The notes under the pieces were generated by a model. That model saw nothing but the letters and a program-made list of their open reading frames with translations. It did not search any database and had not been told where the DNA came from. 64,000 bases of DNA from Archangium lipolyticum. GTDB lineage: Bacteria; Myxococcota; Myxococcia; Myxococcales; Myxococcaceae. Within the stretch, counting starts at the first letter, position 1; each line of letters opens with the position of its first letter. The stretch is taken from assembly GCF_024623785.1 (NCBI RefSeq), contig NZ_JANKBZ010000015.1:124001-188000 (forward strand), in the 5' to 3' direction. This document shows positions 25,972 through 34,506 of this stretch, one piece after another. The translations under genes and the position numbers were made by a program.

Positions 25972-27170
25972 TACTGAATCCTCCCCTCGACCATGGTGGT
26001 GGACACACGCTCGGCCTCGTCAGCCAGCTCGGTGCCCGGACGCCACCGGTAACCCGCGGAGGCGATGTCGGACGGCGAGCCCTCCGAATTGAGCTGCTGG
26101 CGGTAGAGCACCGTGCGCTCCGCCTCCTCGGCGCGCGGCACGAACTCGGTGCCCTTCGCGCTCAGGCCCTCCTCGTCGCGCAGCACCTGGCGCACGAACT
26201 CGCGGTGGCTGTCGAAGCGCACCGGCTCCGGCAGCTCCCGGGGCAGCACTTCCGCCGGATCCCTCCCCTCCAACCGTTGGAAGAGCTCCATCACGTAGTG
26301 CAGATGTCCCAGCTCGTAGTCCACGAACCGCTGCCACACTTCCTTGATGCGCGGGTTCGACTCGTAGTGCAGGCAGCTGTAGTAGTTGTAGACCTCGGTG
26401 GCCTCGTGCAGCAGCCACTTCTCCAGCCACGTCTCGCCCGGGTCGCTCAGCGACTCGTACTGCGTGACGTGCTGCTCCTCGATGGCGGCGATCTCCGCGT
26501 AGAGCATGCGCGCCACCGGGTCGGAGAACATGGGCCCGATGTTCATGTAGTAGGTGTGGACCTGGTTCTCCGCCGAGACGATGGTCAGCGCGTTGAGCTT
26601 GGTGATGGGCTCCGCGGTGCGCGCGTCATAGGGCCGGCGCACGTCGTCCAGCGGGTGGCGGTGCTCGACCACCGTGGGCCGCCCGGGGATGATGTCCGTG
26701 TAGCTCTGGACGATGTAGTTCGGATCCCTCCCCGTCAGCCGGTCGTACAGCGCCGAGTAGCGGTAGAGGTGATCGAAGTCCTCGAGCATCCCGAAGCGGT
26801 AGGCCTGCGCCAGGTACGGATCCGGCTCGTGCTGCGCCACGCTCGCCGTCACCTCGATGGCCGTCTGCTCGTAGCCGAGCGTGGTCTCGATCGGGTTCTG
26901 GTTCGGGGGGTTCAACCAGTTGACCACCGTCTGCTGGAAGTGCTCCACCCGGCGGATGATGGCGAGAGGTTCACGCAGCTCGCGGTTCATCCGGGCGCAC
27001 GCGTGGCTGAAGCGCACCGACTCGGCTTCGATGCCGTTCATCAGGATGACGCGCACTCGCGTGAAGGCGTCGTCGTCCAGCTTGCTGATGGTGCGCCGCG
27101 TGAGATCCTTCCAGGTGAACTTCTGGCGATCCAGCGAGACACCCTTCTCCTTGAAGAGGTCCAGGGCCAC
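25971..27170 (-). CDS. Large ferritin-like (probable di-metal) helical protein
   Basis: 399 residues from GTG 27170, preceded by AAAGGAG at 6 bp. Glu/His pairs typical of di-metal four-helix bundles recur through the protein: NGIEAESVRFSHA, FGMLEDFDHLYRYSALYDRL, YAEIAAIEEQHVTQYE, LHEATEVYNYYSCLHYE and FVDYELGHLHYVMELF. There may be two bundles in tandem. No signal peptide. It is the first gene of a coupled pair with the smaller ferritin-like protein. The exact reaction is unknown; oxidase, demetallase or iron storage are all possible. Confidence 0.8.
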   Translation of the reverse strand: MALDLFKEKGVSLDRQKFTWKDLTRRTISKLDDDAFTRVRVILMNGIEAESVRFSHACARMNRELREPLAIIRRVEHFQQTVVNWLNPPNQNPIETTLGYEQTAIEVTASVAQHEPDPYLAQAYRFGMLEDFDHLYRYSALYDRLTGRDPNYIVQSYTDIIPGRPTVVEHRHPLDDVRRPYDARTAEPITKLNALTIVSAENQVHTYYMNIGPMFSDPVARMLYAEIAAIEEQHVTQYESLSDPGETWLEKWLLHEATEVYNYYSCLHYESNPRIKEVWQRFVDYELGHLHYVMELFQRLEGRDPAEVLPRELPEPVRFDSHREFVRQVLRDEEGLSAKGTEFVPRAEEAERTVLYRQQLNSEGSPSDIASAGYRWRPGTELADEAERVSTTMVEGRIQ

Positions 27171-27366
27171 GTATGACTCCTTTATCTGTCGCTCGGGGAT
27201 GCGCGTTCGGCCGGAAGGGCCCCAGGCCCCCCGGGTTCGCGGGTAAAGCTCAGACGCACTCCCAGCTCCGGCAACGCAGCCAACCGTCTTCGCCCGGATG
27301 GCATGGGGCATGACGACGGCTCGGCCGCCCGGACGCTCCACGAGCCACGCGCCACGAGAAACGACG

Positions 27367-27400
27367 AAGCCCGCCGGGTCACGAGGACCCAGGCGGGCTT
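27367..27400 (-). terminator. Hairpin terminator after pomX
   Basis: A long stem-loop: AAGCCCGCC...GGCGGGCTT with an inner GGGTC/GACCC stem. It lies about 32 bp downstream of the pomX stop, followed on the minus strand by CGTCGTTTC. A strong hairpin with a weak U-tract. Confidence 0.65.
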
Positions 27401-27431
27401 GCGGGGCACGGCGCGAGGAAGTCGCGGGAGC

Positions 27432-28451
27432 TCAGCGCACCACGGCGTGGCTGAGGGCGCGGTGCACGGCCTCGAGCGCCTTGCGGGCCTCGAGCAGCTC
27501 GGCGCGCTCGGCGGTGAGCGAGGCCACCTGCTGGGCCAGCACGTCCCGCTCGCCCTGGAGCGCGTCCACGGCACGGCGCAACGCGGAGGCATCGTCCTTG
27601 GCCGCCTCCAGCTCGCCGGCGAGCCGCTCCTCCTCGGAGAGGCTGTCGGCCAGGGCCTTCTTGGCCTCGGCGACGGCGGCCTCCAGCGTCATGCGCTCCT
27701 GTGCGGACGCCTGCATGGCCTGACGCGCCTCCTGCAGCGACAGCAGGGCCTCGTCTCGCTCGCCCTCCAGCGCCGCCAGCTCGCGCTCGAGGTCGGCCAG
27801 CAGCTTCACCCGGCCCTCCATGTCGGTGGCCAGCCGGCGCGCCTCGTCCATGCGCAGACGGGCCTCCTCCGTGGCCTTCTCCGCCTGGCGCCGCGACACC
27901 TCCAGTTCCTGCGTGAGCGAGAGGTTGAGCGCCTTCACCTTCGTGAGCTCCGCCTGCAGCGCGGAGATGCGCTCCACCGCACGCAGGCCCGCCTCGGCCA
28001 CGCTGGCCGGCAGGGGCTCGGGACGCGGGTTCTCGCGCACCGCCTTGAGGCGCTCCTTCAGCCGCTCGCGGCGGGCGTGGGAGTCCAGCTCCTCACGGGG
28101 CGGGGCCGGCGTCTGCACCTCCACCTCGTGCTCGGGCGCCTCCACGTGCGCCACCGGGGCGGCCACCTCCACCGCCTGATGGGCGCGGGCGCGCTCGATG
28201 CGGGCACGCACCTCGGTGGACAGGTCATTGGCCGGAGCCGGAGCCGGCTCGGGGGCCCGCGGCGGCTCGGGGGCCCGGGCCTGCTCGGGCTCCACGGACT
28301 GCTCCGGAGCCTGCTCCTGCTCGGGCGCCTGCACCTGCGCCTCGGGCTCCTGCGCCTCGTCGGGCGCGACGGGGTCGACTACACCGGTGAACGCCCCCAG
28401 GCGGAGGCGCGGCTTGGCGCGGGACACGTTCTGTTCGAAGGCCTTCTTCAT
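27432..28451 (-). CDS. pomX: PomX, scaffold of the PomXYZ cell-division positioning cluster
   Basis: 339 residues. The first 20 residues (MKKAFEQNVSRAKPRLRLGA) form the short basic peptide by which Myxococcus PomX stimulates PomZ ATPase; Lys13 and Arg15, the key residues there, are conserved. A Glu/Pro/Ala-rich disordered region (about 30-150) follows, then a long C-terminal coiled coil (about 155-330) that in Myxococcus self-assembles into filaments. It is shorter than the roughly 400-residue Myxococcus protein, mostly in the linker. The start at 28451 rather than 11 codons upstream is fixed by this conserved N-terminus. It is 29 bp after pomZ in one operon. PomX nucleates the midcell-positioning complex with PomY and PomZ. 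Confidence 0.93.
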   Translation of the reverse strand: MKKAFEQNVSRAKPRLRLGAFTGVVDPVAPDEAQEPEAQVQAPEQEQAPEQSVEPEQARAPEPPRAPEPAPAPANDLSTEVRARIERARAHQAVEVAAPVAHVEAPEHEVEVQTPAPPREELDSHARRERLKERLKAVRENPRPEPLPASVAEAGLRAVERISALQAELTKVKALNLSLTQELEVSRRQAEKATEEARLRMDEARRLATDMEGRVKLLADLERELAALEGERDEALLSLQEARQAMQASAQERMTLEAAVAEAKKALADSLSEEERLAGELEAAKDDASALRRAVDALQGERDVLAQQVASLTAERAELLEARKALEAVHRALSHAVVR

Positions 28452-28480
28452 GGACGGGCTCGAGAGCGGAAAGGTGGACG

Positions 28481-29440
28481 TCAACCGGCCTGCTGCGCAC
28501 CGGTATCGCTACCGGGAGCCGCGTTCGCTCGCAAGCGCGGAAGTACGTTCTGGATGAGGGCCTCGATGTCGGTGGCCCCCTTGGAAGACGGGTCCGCCAC
28601 GAAGACGGGCCGGCCCTCGCTCGAGGCCTGCGCGAACTTCGTGCACTGCCGGATGATCGTCGGCAGCAGGTACTCCGGGTAATGCGTCTGCAGCGCCTCC
28701 AGCGCCTCCTTGGCCAGCTTGAAGGTGGCGTTGAAGGAGTTGACCACGATGAAGACGTGGTCCAGCACGTGGTTGAGGTCCTCCTCCAGGCTCTGCACCG
28801 TCTCGAAGAGCAGCTTGAGGCCGTGGAAGGAGAGGAAGTCGGCCAGCACCGGGACGAACAGGTCGTTGGCCGCCATCAGCGCGTTGAGGTTGAGCAGCCC
28901 GAAGGACGGTGGCGCGTCGAAGACGATGACGTCGTACTGGGCCTCCACCTCCTTGAGGGCGTTGCGCAGCTTGAACTCACGCCCCGCCATGGGCATCAGC
29001 GCCAGGTCCACCGTGGACATGGTGAGGTTGGAGGGCACGAAGTGCAGGTTGGGCAGGGAGGACTTCTGGATGACCTCCGACATGGGTGACTTGCGCACCA
29101 GCACGTTGAGGAGCGTCTTGTCGAAGTCCTCGCCCTCGAAGCCCAGGCACTTGGTGGCGTGGCCCTGGCTGTCGAGGTCGACGATGAGGACGTTGTGGCC
29201 CAGCTCCGCCAGGCGCCAGGCATAGGAGGTGGACAGGGACGTCTTGCCCGTACCGCCCTTGAAGTTGAGGAAGAGCTGCTTGCGCCGGCCGAGCGGCTGC
29301 GGGTACGCGCCGAGCTGCGCCCGCAACGCCCACACCTCCGTGCCGGTGTAGCTGTCCTGCTTCAGCACCGAGGCGATGGACTTTGGCGGCAGGCCGAGCA
29401 TCTCGGCGACCTGCTTGGTGCTGTACGTCGGCGCATCCAT
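28481..29440 (-). CDS. pomZ: PomZ, ParA/MinD-family ATPase for division-site positioning
   Basis: 319 residues, the same length I recall for Myxococcus PomZ. An N-terminal HTH-like segment (YSTKQVAEMLGLPPKSIASVLK) is followed by the deviant Walker A KGGTGKT (Lys61, Lys66), IVDLDSQGHAT with Asp90, VFDAPPSFG and a C-terminal DNA-contact region with Lys268. Residues 66, 90 and 268 coincide with the ATP-binding, hydrolysis and DNA-binding residues studied in Myxococcus. It moves the PomX/PomY cluster over the nucleoid to midcell, where FtsZ assembles. It lies between pomY (41 bp upstream) and pomX. Confidence 0.96.
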   Translation of the reverse strand: MDAPTYSTKQVAEMLGLPPKSIASVLKQDSYTGTEVWALRAQLGAYPQPLGRRKQLFLNFKGGTGKTSLSTSYAWRLAELGHNVLIVDLDSQGHATKCLGFEGEDFDKTLLNVLVRKSPMSEVIQKSSLPNLHFVPSNLTMSTVDLALMPMAGREFKLRNALKEVEAQYDVIVFDAPPSFGLLNLNALMAANDLFVPVLADFLSFHGLKLLFETVQSLEEDLNHVLDHVFIVVNSFNATFKLAKEALEALQTHYPEYLLPTIIRQCTKFAQASSEGRPVFVADPSSKGATDIEALIQNVLPRLRANAAPGSDTGAQQAG

Positions 29441-29481
29441 GGAGAACCCTTCGTCGAACCCTTAAGGGCGCATACCTTGCC

Positions 29482-31164
29482 TCAAGCGGCGAAGTATTTG
29501 TGACCTCGCCGCACGATCGCTCCCCTGGCGACCAACAGGGCGAGCGCCTCCTCGGCTACCTCGGCGGACGCGGAGACCCCCGAGGCCAGCTCACCGAGCG
29601 AGCGGCCCCGGATGGCCGCGCGAATCTCCGACATCAGGGGACCGCACAGGGCCTCCACCGGCGAGGCCGCCTTCCGGGCCGCGGGACGCGGTGCGGACTG
29701 GACCGCCGCCTGCTTGGGTGCCACGGGAGTGGCGGCCGTCCGGACGGCCTGTACCGCGCTCCGGACCGATGCGGCGGCGGCGGGCGCGGAACGCACCACC
29801 GGGACCGGCGGCGGAGCCACGGGGGGCAGCGCGCGGACGGCGGCCACCGGGGCAGGGGCCGGAGCGGGCTCGGGGGCGCGCACGGGCGGCGGCGGAGCCT
29901 TCGGGGCGAGGGAGGCCCGCACGGGCTGCACGGGGAGCCCCGCGAGCCGGCGGATCTCCCGGCGGCGCCGGCCCTCGTCCATGTCCACCACGGAGGAGAC
30001 GTCCTGGCCGAGGATGCGCGAGAGGCTCTGCGCGGCCGAGCGGCGCACACGCACTTCAGGGTCCTTGAGGGCCTCCAGCAGCATCGACCGGGCGGACTCC
30101 CCACTGCCGGCCCCAAGAGCCAGGGCGGCGAGGCTGCGCACCTCGGCGTCCGGGTCGTGGATGGCCTCCTCGCCGAGACGCCGGGCGCCCTCCCCCTCCA
30201 GCCCGAGCGCCAGCAGCGAGGCGCGCCGGCGCACGGAGCGGTCCGGGTCCTTCACGGCCTGGGCGAGGTGGGGCGCGGCCTCCAGGGGCGACAGGGTGAG
30301 CAGCGCCTTGAGGGCGGCGATGCGCACCTCGGGGACGGAGGAGGCCAGCAGGGGCGACACCACCGAGGCCCCCTGCTCCTTGCCCACCTCGGAGAAGGCG
30401 GCCAGCAGGGCCACCTGGACCGTGGGGTCCGTCTCCGCGTGCAGCGCGGTGGCGAGCGCGGGCGCGGCGGCCGGCTGGCCCAGGGCCTTGAGGCGCTCGG
30501 CGGCGCGCACGCGCGAAGTGGCATCCGGCGCCGACAGCTCGCGCACGGAGAAGCCGAAGAGGGTCTCGTCGCTGCCACCGCCGAGCTCCGCCATCTGCCC
30601 CGGGCTCACCGCCAGCCGCCCCTCCAACATGAGGCGCTGGGCGTGCTGCACCACGGGAGAGACGTTCGCCGCCGCCCCGGCCGCCCCCACCACCGCGAGC
30701 GCGGGGGCCTGCTCCACCTCGGCCTGCGAGGGCCAGGGGAACTGGGCCGCGGTCACCGCCGGGCGGCCGAGCGCCTCGCTGCGCAGCTGCGAGATGAACG
30801 AGGCCAGGTCGATGCCCAGGTCGTCCTCCTCGTCCTCGTCGCGCTCGCGCCGGTCCGAGGCGCGGATGCGGCTGGCCTCCAGCAGCTTGCCGAGCAGCTG
30901 GCTGCGCTCGGTGCGCAGGGCCTGGTTGAGGCGCGTGAGCTCTTCACGCTCGGCGCTCATCCGGCCCACGCGCACCTCCAGCTCCGCCACCTCGCGCCGC
31001 AGGGCCAGCTCGCGCTGTTCCGAGTGGGACAGCTCGCGCCGCAGGTGCTCCAGCTCCTCGTGCGTGGACATCAGCTCGTGGTGCAGCTGCTCGGCACGGG
31101 CCTCGAAGTAGACGATCTTTTCGAGTGCGCTCTTGAGCAGCGCGTCCGGACGCTCGTCGCTCAC
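29482..31164 (-). CDS. pomY: PomY, HEAT-repeat partner of PomX and PomZ
   Basis: 560 residues with the three-part PomY layout: an N-terminal coiled coil (residues 10-95), central HEAT repeats (about 200-375, repeats like DPDRSVRRRASLLALGLEGE and DPEVRVRRSAAQSLSRILG), and a Pro/Ala/Val-rich disordered region (about 400-500), then a small C-terminal domain. In Myxococcus PomY forms condensates on PomX and promotes FtsZ ring assembly. It is first in the pomY-pomZ-pomX transcript, with a GTG start and AGGAG upstream. It is shorter than the Myxococcus protein, as I recall it, mainly in the disordered part. Confidence 0.92.
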   Translation of the reverse strand: MSDERPDALLKSALEKIVYFEARAEQLHHELMSTHEELEHLRRELSHSEQRELALRREVAELEVRVGRMSAEREELTRLNQALRTERSQLLGKLLEASRIRASDRRERDEDEEDDLGIDLASFISQLRSEALGRPAVTAAQFPWPSQAEVEQAPALAVVGAAGAAANVSPVVQHAQRLMLEGRLAVSPGQMAELGGGSDETLFGFSVRELSAPDATSRVRAAERLKALGQPAAAPALATALHAETDPTVQVALLAAFSEVGKEQGASVVSPLLASSVPEVRIAALKALLTLSPLEAAPHLAQAVKDPDRSVRRRASLLALGLEGEGARRLGEEAIHDPDAEVRSLAALALGAGSGESARSMLLEALKDPEVRVRRSAAQSLSRILGQDVSSVVDMDEGRRRREIRRLAGLPVQPVRASLAPKAPPPPVRAPEPAPAPAPVAAVRALPPVAPPPVPVVRSAPAAAASVRSAVQAVRTAATPVAPKQAAVQSAPRPAARKAASPVEALCGPLMSEIRAAIRGRSLGELASGVSASAEVAEEALALLVARGAIVRRGHKYFAA

Positions 31165-31589
31165 GGCCTGATCAGCCCTCTCCTAAACCCGTGGCACACC
31201 AGGAGCCCCGCGCCTGGGAACGCAGGGGACTCCGGTACCCGGGAACCTCCGGGAGGGCGCCACCATATGTCAGACCGTCATGAGAGGTAAACCCCTGAAA
31301 TGGTTGGGACTTTTCCGAATGGACCCACCTGGGGGATTGACAATCGCGCCGGGGCCGATTTCTCGGGCCTCCGAGCGCTCGCGCCCCCGGGACGAGGAGC
31401 GGAGCGAGCGCCCGCCTCCTTGAAATAGGCAACACCCTTCCCCGCCCGCCCTGGCATGGACATTGGACAGGGCCAGGAAAAGAGGTGTTTCCGCCAACCG
31501 ACTTCAAAAGTTATCCGCTGACACATGACTCAATAAGTCATATAACCTCATGAGTCAGGACGTGAGTCAGGACGGAGCCAAGAGGATCC
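31165..31589. promoter_or_regulatory. Divergent control region between pomY and an XRE regulator
   Basis: About 425 bp without a supported gene. The right third is locally AT-rich (31500-31550) and carries the TGACTCA/TGAGTCA array described separately. The left part should hold the pomY promoter. I see no RNA gene. Confidence 0.5.
31525..31574. promoter_or_regulatory. Operator-like array: inverted repeat plus perfect tandem 12-bp repeat
   Basis: ATGACT-CAATA-AGTCAT (31525-31541) is an inverted repeat. It is followed by TGAGTCAGGACG twice in perfect tandem (31551-31562, 31563-31574). All contain TGACTCA or its complement TGAGTCA. The array ends 15 bp before the XRE start codon, suggesting autoregulation. 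Confidence 0.55.
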
Positions 31590-32075
31590 ATGGCGTCGAA
31601 GACTACTTTTCCAGTCCCCCCCGAGCAGTCGTCCTCCACCTCCCGGCGCGCCACGCGGGGCAAGGAGGCAGTTCCCCAGGCTGGCGCACCCCGAGGAAAG
31701 CGAGAGGCCAAGCAGAAGCTGGCCAAGGCATTGGGAGACTCGGCCCGGGAGGCGCGGCAGCGGGCAGGGCTGACGCAGGCGGACGTGGCCGAGCGTATCG
31801 GGGTGGCCACCGAGGTGTACGGGCGGTTGGAGCGGGGGCTGCTGATGCCCAGCGTCCCCACGCTGCGGCGGCTGTGCCTGGCCCTGCACCTGCCCGCCGA
31901 TGCGCTGCTGGCGCTCGGCTCCCCCCATACGCCCGCCTGGGCCGAGGCGCCCCTCCCCCCACCCCATGACGAGGGCCCGCAGATGCGGCGGTTGATGCGG
32001 CATGTCCGCAAGCTGAATCCCACCCAGCTCCGCGCCCTGTCCCTGGTGGCCGCCACGCTCCGCCGCGAGGACTGA
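31590..32075 (+). CDS. XRE-family helix-turn-helix regulator
   Basis: 161 residues. A basic, disordered 45-residue N-terminus is followed by a Cro/CI-type HTH: ALGDSAREARQRAGLTQADVAERIGVATEVYGRLERGLLMPSVPTLRRLCLALHLP. The C-terminus is Pro-rich and then has a helical MRRLMRHVRKLNPTQLRALSLVAATL, likely for dimerisation. No effector domain. It is divergent from pomY across a region with TGACTCA-type repeats, so it probably represses itself and might influence the pom operon (inference). Confidence 0.9.
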   Translation: MASKTTFPVPPEQSSSTSRRATRGKEAVPQAGAPRGKREAKQKLAKALGDSAREARQRAGLTQADVAERIGVATEVYGRLERGLLMPSVPTLRRLCLALHLPADALLALGSPHTPAWAEAPLPPPHDEGPQMRRLMRHVRKLNPTQLRALSLVAATLRRED

Positions 32076-32184
32076 GCCCGTCTCCAGGGAGGCCACCCGT
32101 CCGGGCAGCTGGATCGGTCGTCTGGTGGACCTCCCTCCATCCCACATGGGTCGCCCGGCTCGTCAGGCGCTATGCTGCCGCACC

Positions 32185-33000
32185 GTGCGCCCCGCAGCAG
32201 GACTCGACGACTATCTCCGAGAACCCATCGGTCACTACCTCACGGGGGAGAACTTCCTCCATTGGTACGCGTCGGCCGAGTTATGCGGGTTCATCGTGTG
32301 GGGAAGACCGGGGGAGACGCAGATCCAGCGGCTCACCCAGGTGCTGGACGTGGAGCTCGCGCCCGCGCTCCCCCATGTGTCGCTGGTGGACACGCGCCGC
32401 GTGGAGGCTCCGGACGCCAACGGCCTCTCCGTGCTGGTGAAGTACATGGTGCCGCGCATCAACGGCTTCTCCCAGACGGTGAAGCGTCAGGCCCTGGTGC
32501 GGCCCGAGGGAATGACGGGCGCGGTGGTGGGCGGCTTCTACAGCCTCGTCAGCTCCGGCTACCCCACCCGCGCCTTCGCCGAGCCGCTCGAGGCACTCGC
32601 CTGGCTGGGCCGTCCCCTGGACGAGGCCCAGTCGCTCATGAACAAGTTGAACGACCTGGTGATGCAGGCCATGGGGCAGTCCCCGGTGCTCGGCGAGCTG
32701 CACCGGGTGCTGCGCAACCGGCTGGTGGGGGCCAACCTCGCGGAGATCGCCCGGGAGCTGGGCATGTCCGAGCGCACCCTCCAGCGGCGCCTGCGCGAGG
32801 CCGGCACCTCCTTCCAGTCCGAGCTCAACACCGTGCAGGTGCGCACCGCCCAGTCGCTCCTGCTGGAGAGCGACGCCAAGCTCACCGCGGTGGCCGTGGA
32901 GGTGGGGTGCGCGTCGCTCCAGCACTTCAGCAGCCTGTTCCGCAAGATGACCGGGGAGTCCCCCAGCGCCTGGCGGGCCCGGCACCGCAACACGCTCTAA
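32185..33000 (+). CDS. AraC-family regulator with STAS-like N-terminal region
   Basis: About 271 residues from GTG 32185; GTG 32125 and ATG 32146 are alternatives. The C-terminal 100 residues are an AraC/XylS double HTH (LAEIARELGMSERTLQRRLREAGTSFQ, then VAVEVGCASLQHFSSLFRKMTGESPSAWRAR). The N-terminal part (GFIVWGRPGETQIQRLTQVLDVELAP, HVSLVDTRRVEAPDANGLSVLVKY) lacks the cupin common in this family and looks like a STAS-type alpha/beta sensor. It is the next gene after the XRE regulator, 109 bp away. The convergent PLD gene overlaps its last 4 bases. Confidence 0.85.
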   Translation: MRPAAGLDDYLREPIGHYLTGENFLHWYASAELCGFIVWGRPGETQIQRLTQVLDVELAPALPHVSLVDTRRVEAPDANGLSVLVKYMVPRINGFSQTVKRQALVRPEGMTGAVVGGFYSLVSSGYPTRAFAEPLEALAWLGRPLDEAQSLMNKLNDLVMQAMGQSPVLGELHRVLRNRLVGANLAEIARELGMSERTLQRRLREAGTSFQSELNTVQVRTAQSLLLESDAKLTAVAVEVGCASLQHFSSLFRKMTGESPSAWRARHRNTL

Positions 33001-33614
33001 CGCGAGCGCCCGCGCACCAGCCGCCGCGTCTTGCCCAGGCGGATGCCGTTGGCGGCGCCCTTCTTCGCCGCCTCCGCCCCCGCGGGCAGGATGGGATCCG
33101 GACATACCGCGCGCAGCCGGCAGCCCCGGCACTCCGCCCCGCTCCACACCGACTCGAACAGGGCCGTCGTCCGGTCGATGACGTCGAAGTCCTCGGTGAC
33201 GAAGCCCAGCTCGAAGTTGCGCACGTCCTCGCCCTTGGCCCCCAGCCCCGCTCCGGTGAGGTTGGCGCTGCCCAGGTAGGCCCACGCCCCGTCCACCAGC
33301 ACCGCCTTGAAGTGCACGCGCGGGCACACCTTCAGCTCCAGCCCTCCCTTCACCAGCCGCGCGCGCTTGTCGAACTCCGCCCGGAAGGGCCGGCTGGGCA
33401 GCTCCGCGTGCAGCAGCCTCAGCGCCACCCCACGCGCCGCCAGCCCGTCCAATACCTGCAGCAGTGGCACGAAGCGCCCCGCCTGCTCCACGTACATGGC
33501 CTTCACGTTCGCGGTGGCGATCCACACCGACTCGCGCGCGTGCGCCAGCTTGCCGAGCACCACCTCCCGGTACAGCGCGCCACCGTCGAGGAGCTCCGCT
33601 TGAATGGGCCGCAT
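32997..33614 (-). CDS. Phospholipase D-like phosphodiesterase
   Basis: About 205 residues from ATG 33614 (a GTG six codons upstream is possible). One HKD motif is clear: VHFKAVLVDGAWAYLGSANLTGAG, with the His-x-Lys-x4-Asp and GSxN pattern. The N-terminal half (LAHARESVWIATANVKAMYVE) has the strand-helix of the PLD fold. A single HKD motif means it must dimerise, as Nuc-type endonucleases do. A C-terminal cluster CRGCRLRAVCPDP plus a basic tail (Lys/Arg-rich) suggests a metal-binding or nucleic-acid-contact end. No signal peptide. Substrate (DNA or phospholipid) not determinable. Confidence 0.85.
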   Translation of the reverse strand: MRPIQAELLDGGALYREVVLGKLAHARESVWIATANVKAMYVEQAGRFVPLLQVLDGLAARGVALRLLHAELPSRPFRAEFDKRARLVKGGLELKVCPRVHFKAVLVDGAWAYLGSANLTGAGLGAKGEDVRNFELGFVTEDFDVIDRTTALFESVWSGAECRGCRLRAVCPDPILPAGAEAAKKGAANGIRLGKTRRLVRGRSR

Positions 33615-33721
33615 GCACACATGCTCGCACACCGGGCGGACCGGCGCGAGGTTACCGGCCGACCCTGTGAATGACCTGGGGTCACTTGACAGCCGACCCG
33701 GGCCCCCTTAACTGATGACTC

Positions 33722-34396
33722 ATGGTCAGCAATGACGCGAAGCGCGTGATGCCCCAGCGAGCGCGGAAGGAAGAGGACAAGGAGGCGCGGCGGCGGCAGT
33801 TGCTGGACGCGGCGATGGCGCTCTACCAGGGCAGCTCGTACGCCGAGGTGAAGATGGCGGACGTGGCGGAGCGGGCGCAGCTGGCCAAGGGGACGGTGTT
33901 CCTCTACTTCCCCACGAAGGAGGCGCTCTTCCTGGCGCTCCTGGAGGAGCGGCTCTTCGCCTGGTTCGCGCGGGTGGAGGAGGCGCTGTCGCGAGGCGAG
34001 AGCCGGTGGACGGGGGCGCGGGTGGCGCGCACGCTGGCGGAGTCGCTGGAGGGAGAGGAGTCGCTCACGCGGCTGCTGGCCCGGCTGCAGACGGTGCTGG
34101 AGCAGAACGTCACCGAGGAGCAGGTGCGCGGCTTCAAGGAGCGGTTGCTGGAGGCGGTGGTGCGGGCGGGGGCGTTGGTGGAGAAGCGGCTGGCCTTCCT
34201 GAAGGCGGGAGAGGGCGTGCGCTTCTTCCTCCAGGTGCATGCCCTGGTGACGGGCCTGCGGCAGATGGCGGACCTGGCGCCCGTGGCCCGCGCGGTCCAC
34301 GAGGCCGCCCCCCACCTCGAGCCCCTGCGGGTGGACTTCACCCGGGAGCTGACGGACTCGCTCACCACCCTGCTGCGCGGGCTGGAAGCGCGCTGA
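33722..34396 (+). CDS. TetR/AcrR-family transcriptional regulator
   Basis: 224 residues. The TetR HTH is clear: RRRQLLDAAMALYQGSSYAEVKMADVAERAQLAKGTVFLYFPTKEALFLALLEERL. The ligand-binding C-terminal domain is helical and variable. The start at 33722 lacks a clear Shine-Dalgarno; ATG 33749 is an alternative. The sequence ATGACTCAT, a small palindrome, covers the start region and might be an operator half. The aldehyde dehydrogenase gene follows after 110 bp in the same direction and is a likely target. Confidence 0.92.
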   Translation: MVSNDAKRVMPQRARKEEDKEARRRQLLDAAMALYQGSSYAEVKMADVAERAQLAKGTVFLYFPTKEALFLALLEERLFAWFARVEEALSRGESRWTGARVARTLAESLEGEESLTRLLARLQTVLEQNVTEEQVRGFKERLLEAVVRAGALVEKRLAFLKAGEGVRFFLQVHALVTGLRQMADLAPVARAVHEAAPHLEPLRVDFTRELTDSLTTLLRGLEAR

Positions 34397-34506
34397 CCAG
34401 CCGTGAACATTCCCATCGCCCCGCCCGGGCCGGGCCGATAGAGGATGACGTAGAGCCCGGGAGCGGTGGAACCGAAGGCGGACGCGGTACCCGAGGAGAC
34501 GAAGCG

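Noticed and set aside
29383-31290. Plus-strand 635-codon open frame over pomY
   Set aside because: PomY on the minus strand has coiled-coil, HEAT and Pro-rich regions and conserved operon order.
33716-33722. TGACTCA at the TetR start, considered as part of the XRE operator family
   Set aside because: A single heptamer without the flanking repeats seen at 31525; chance cannot be excluded.
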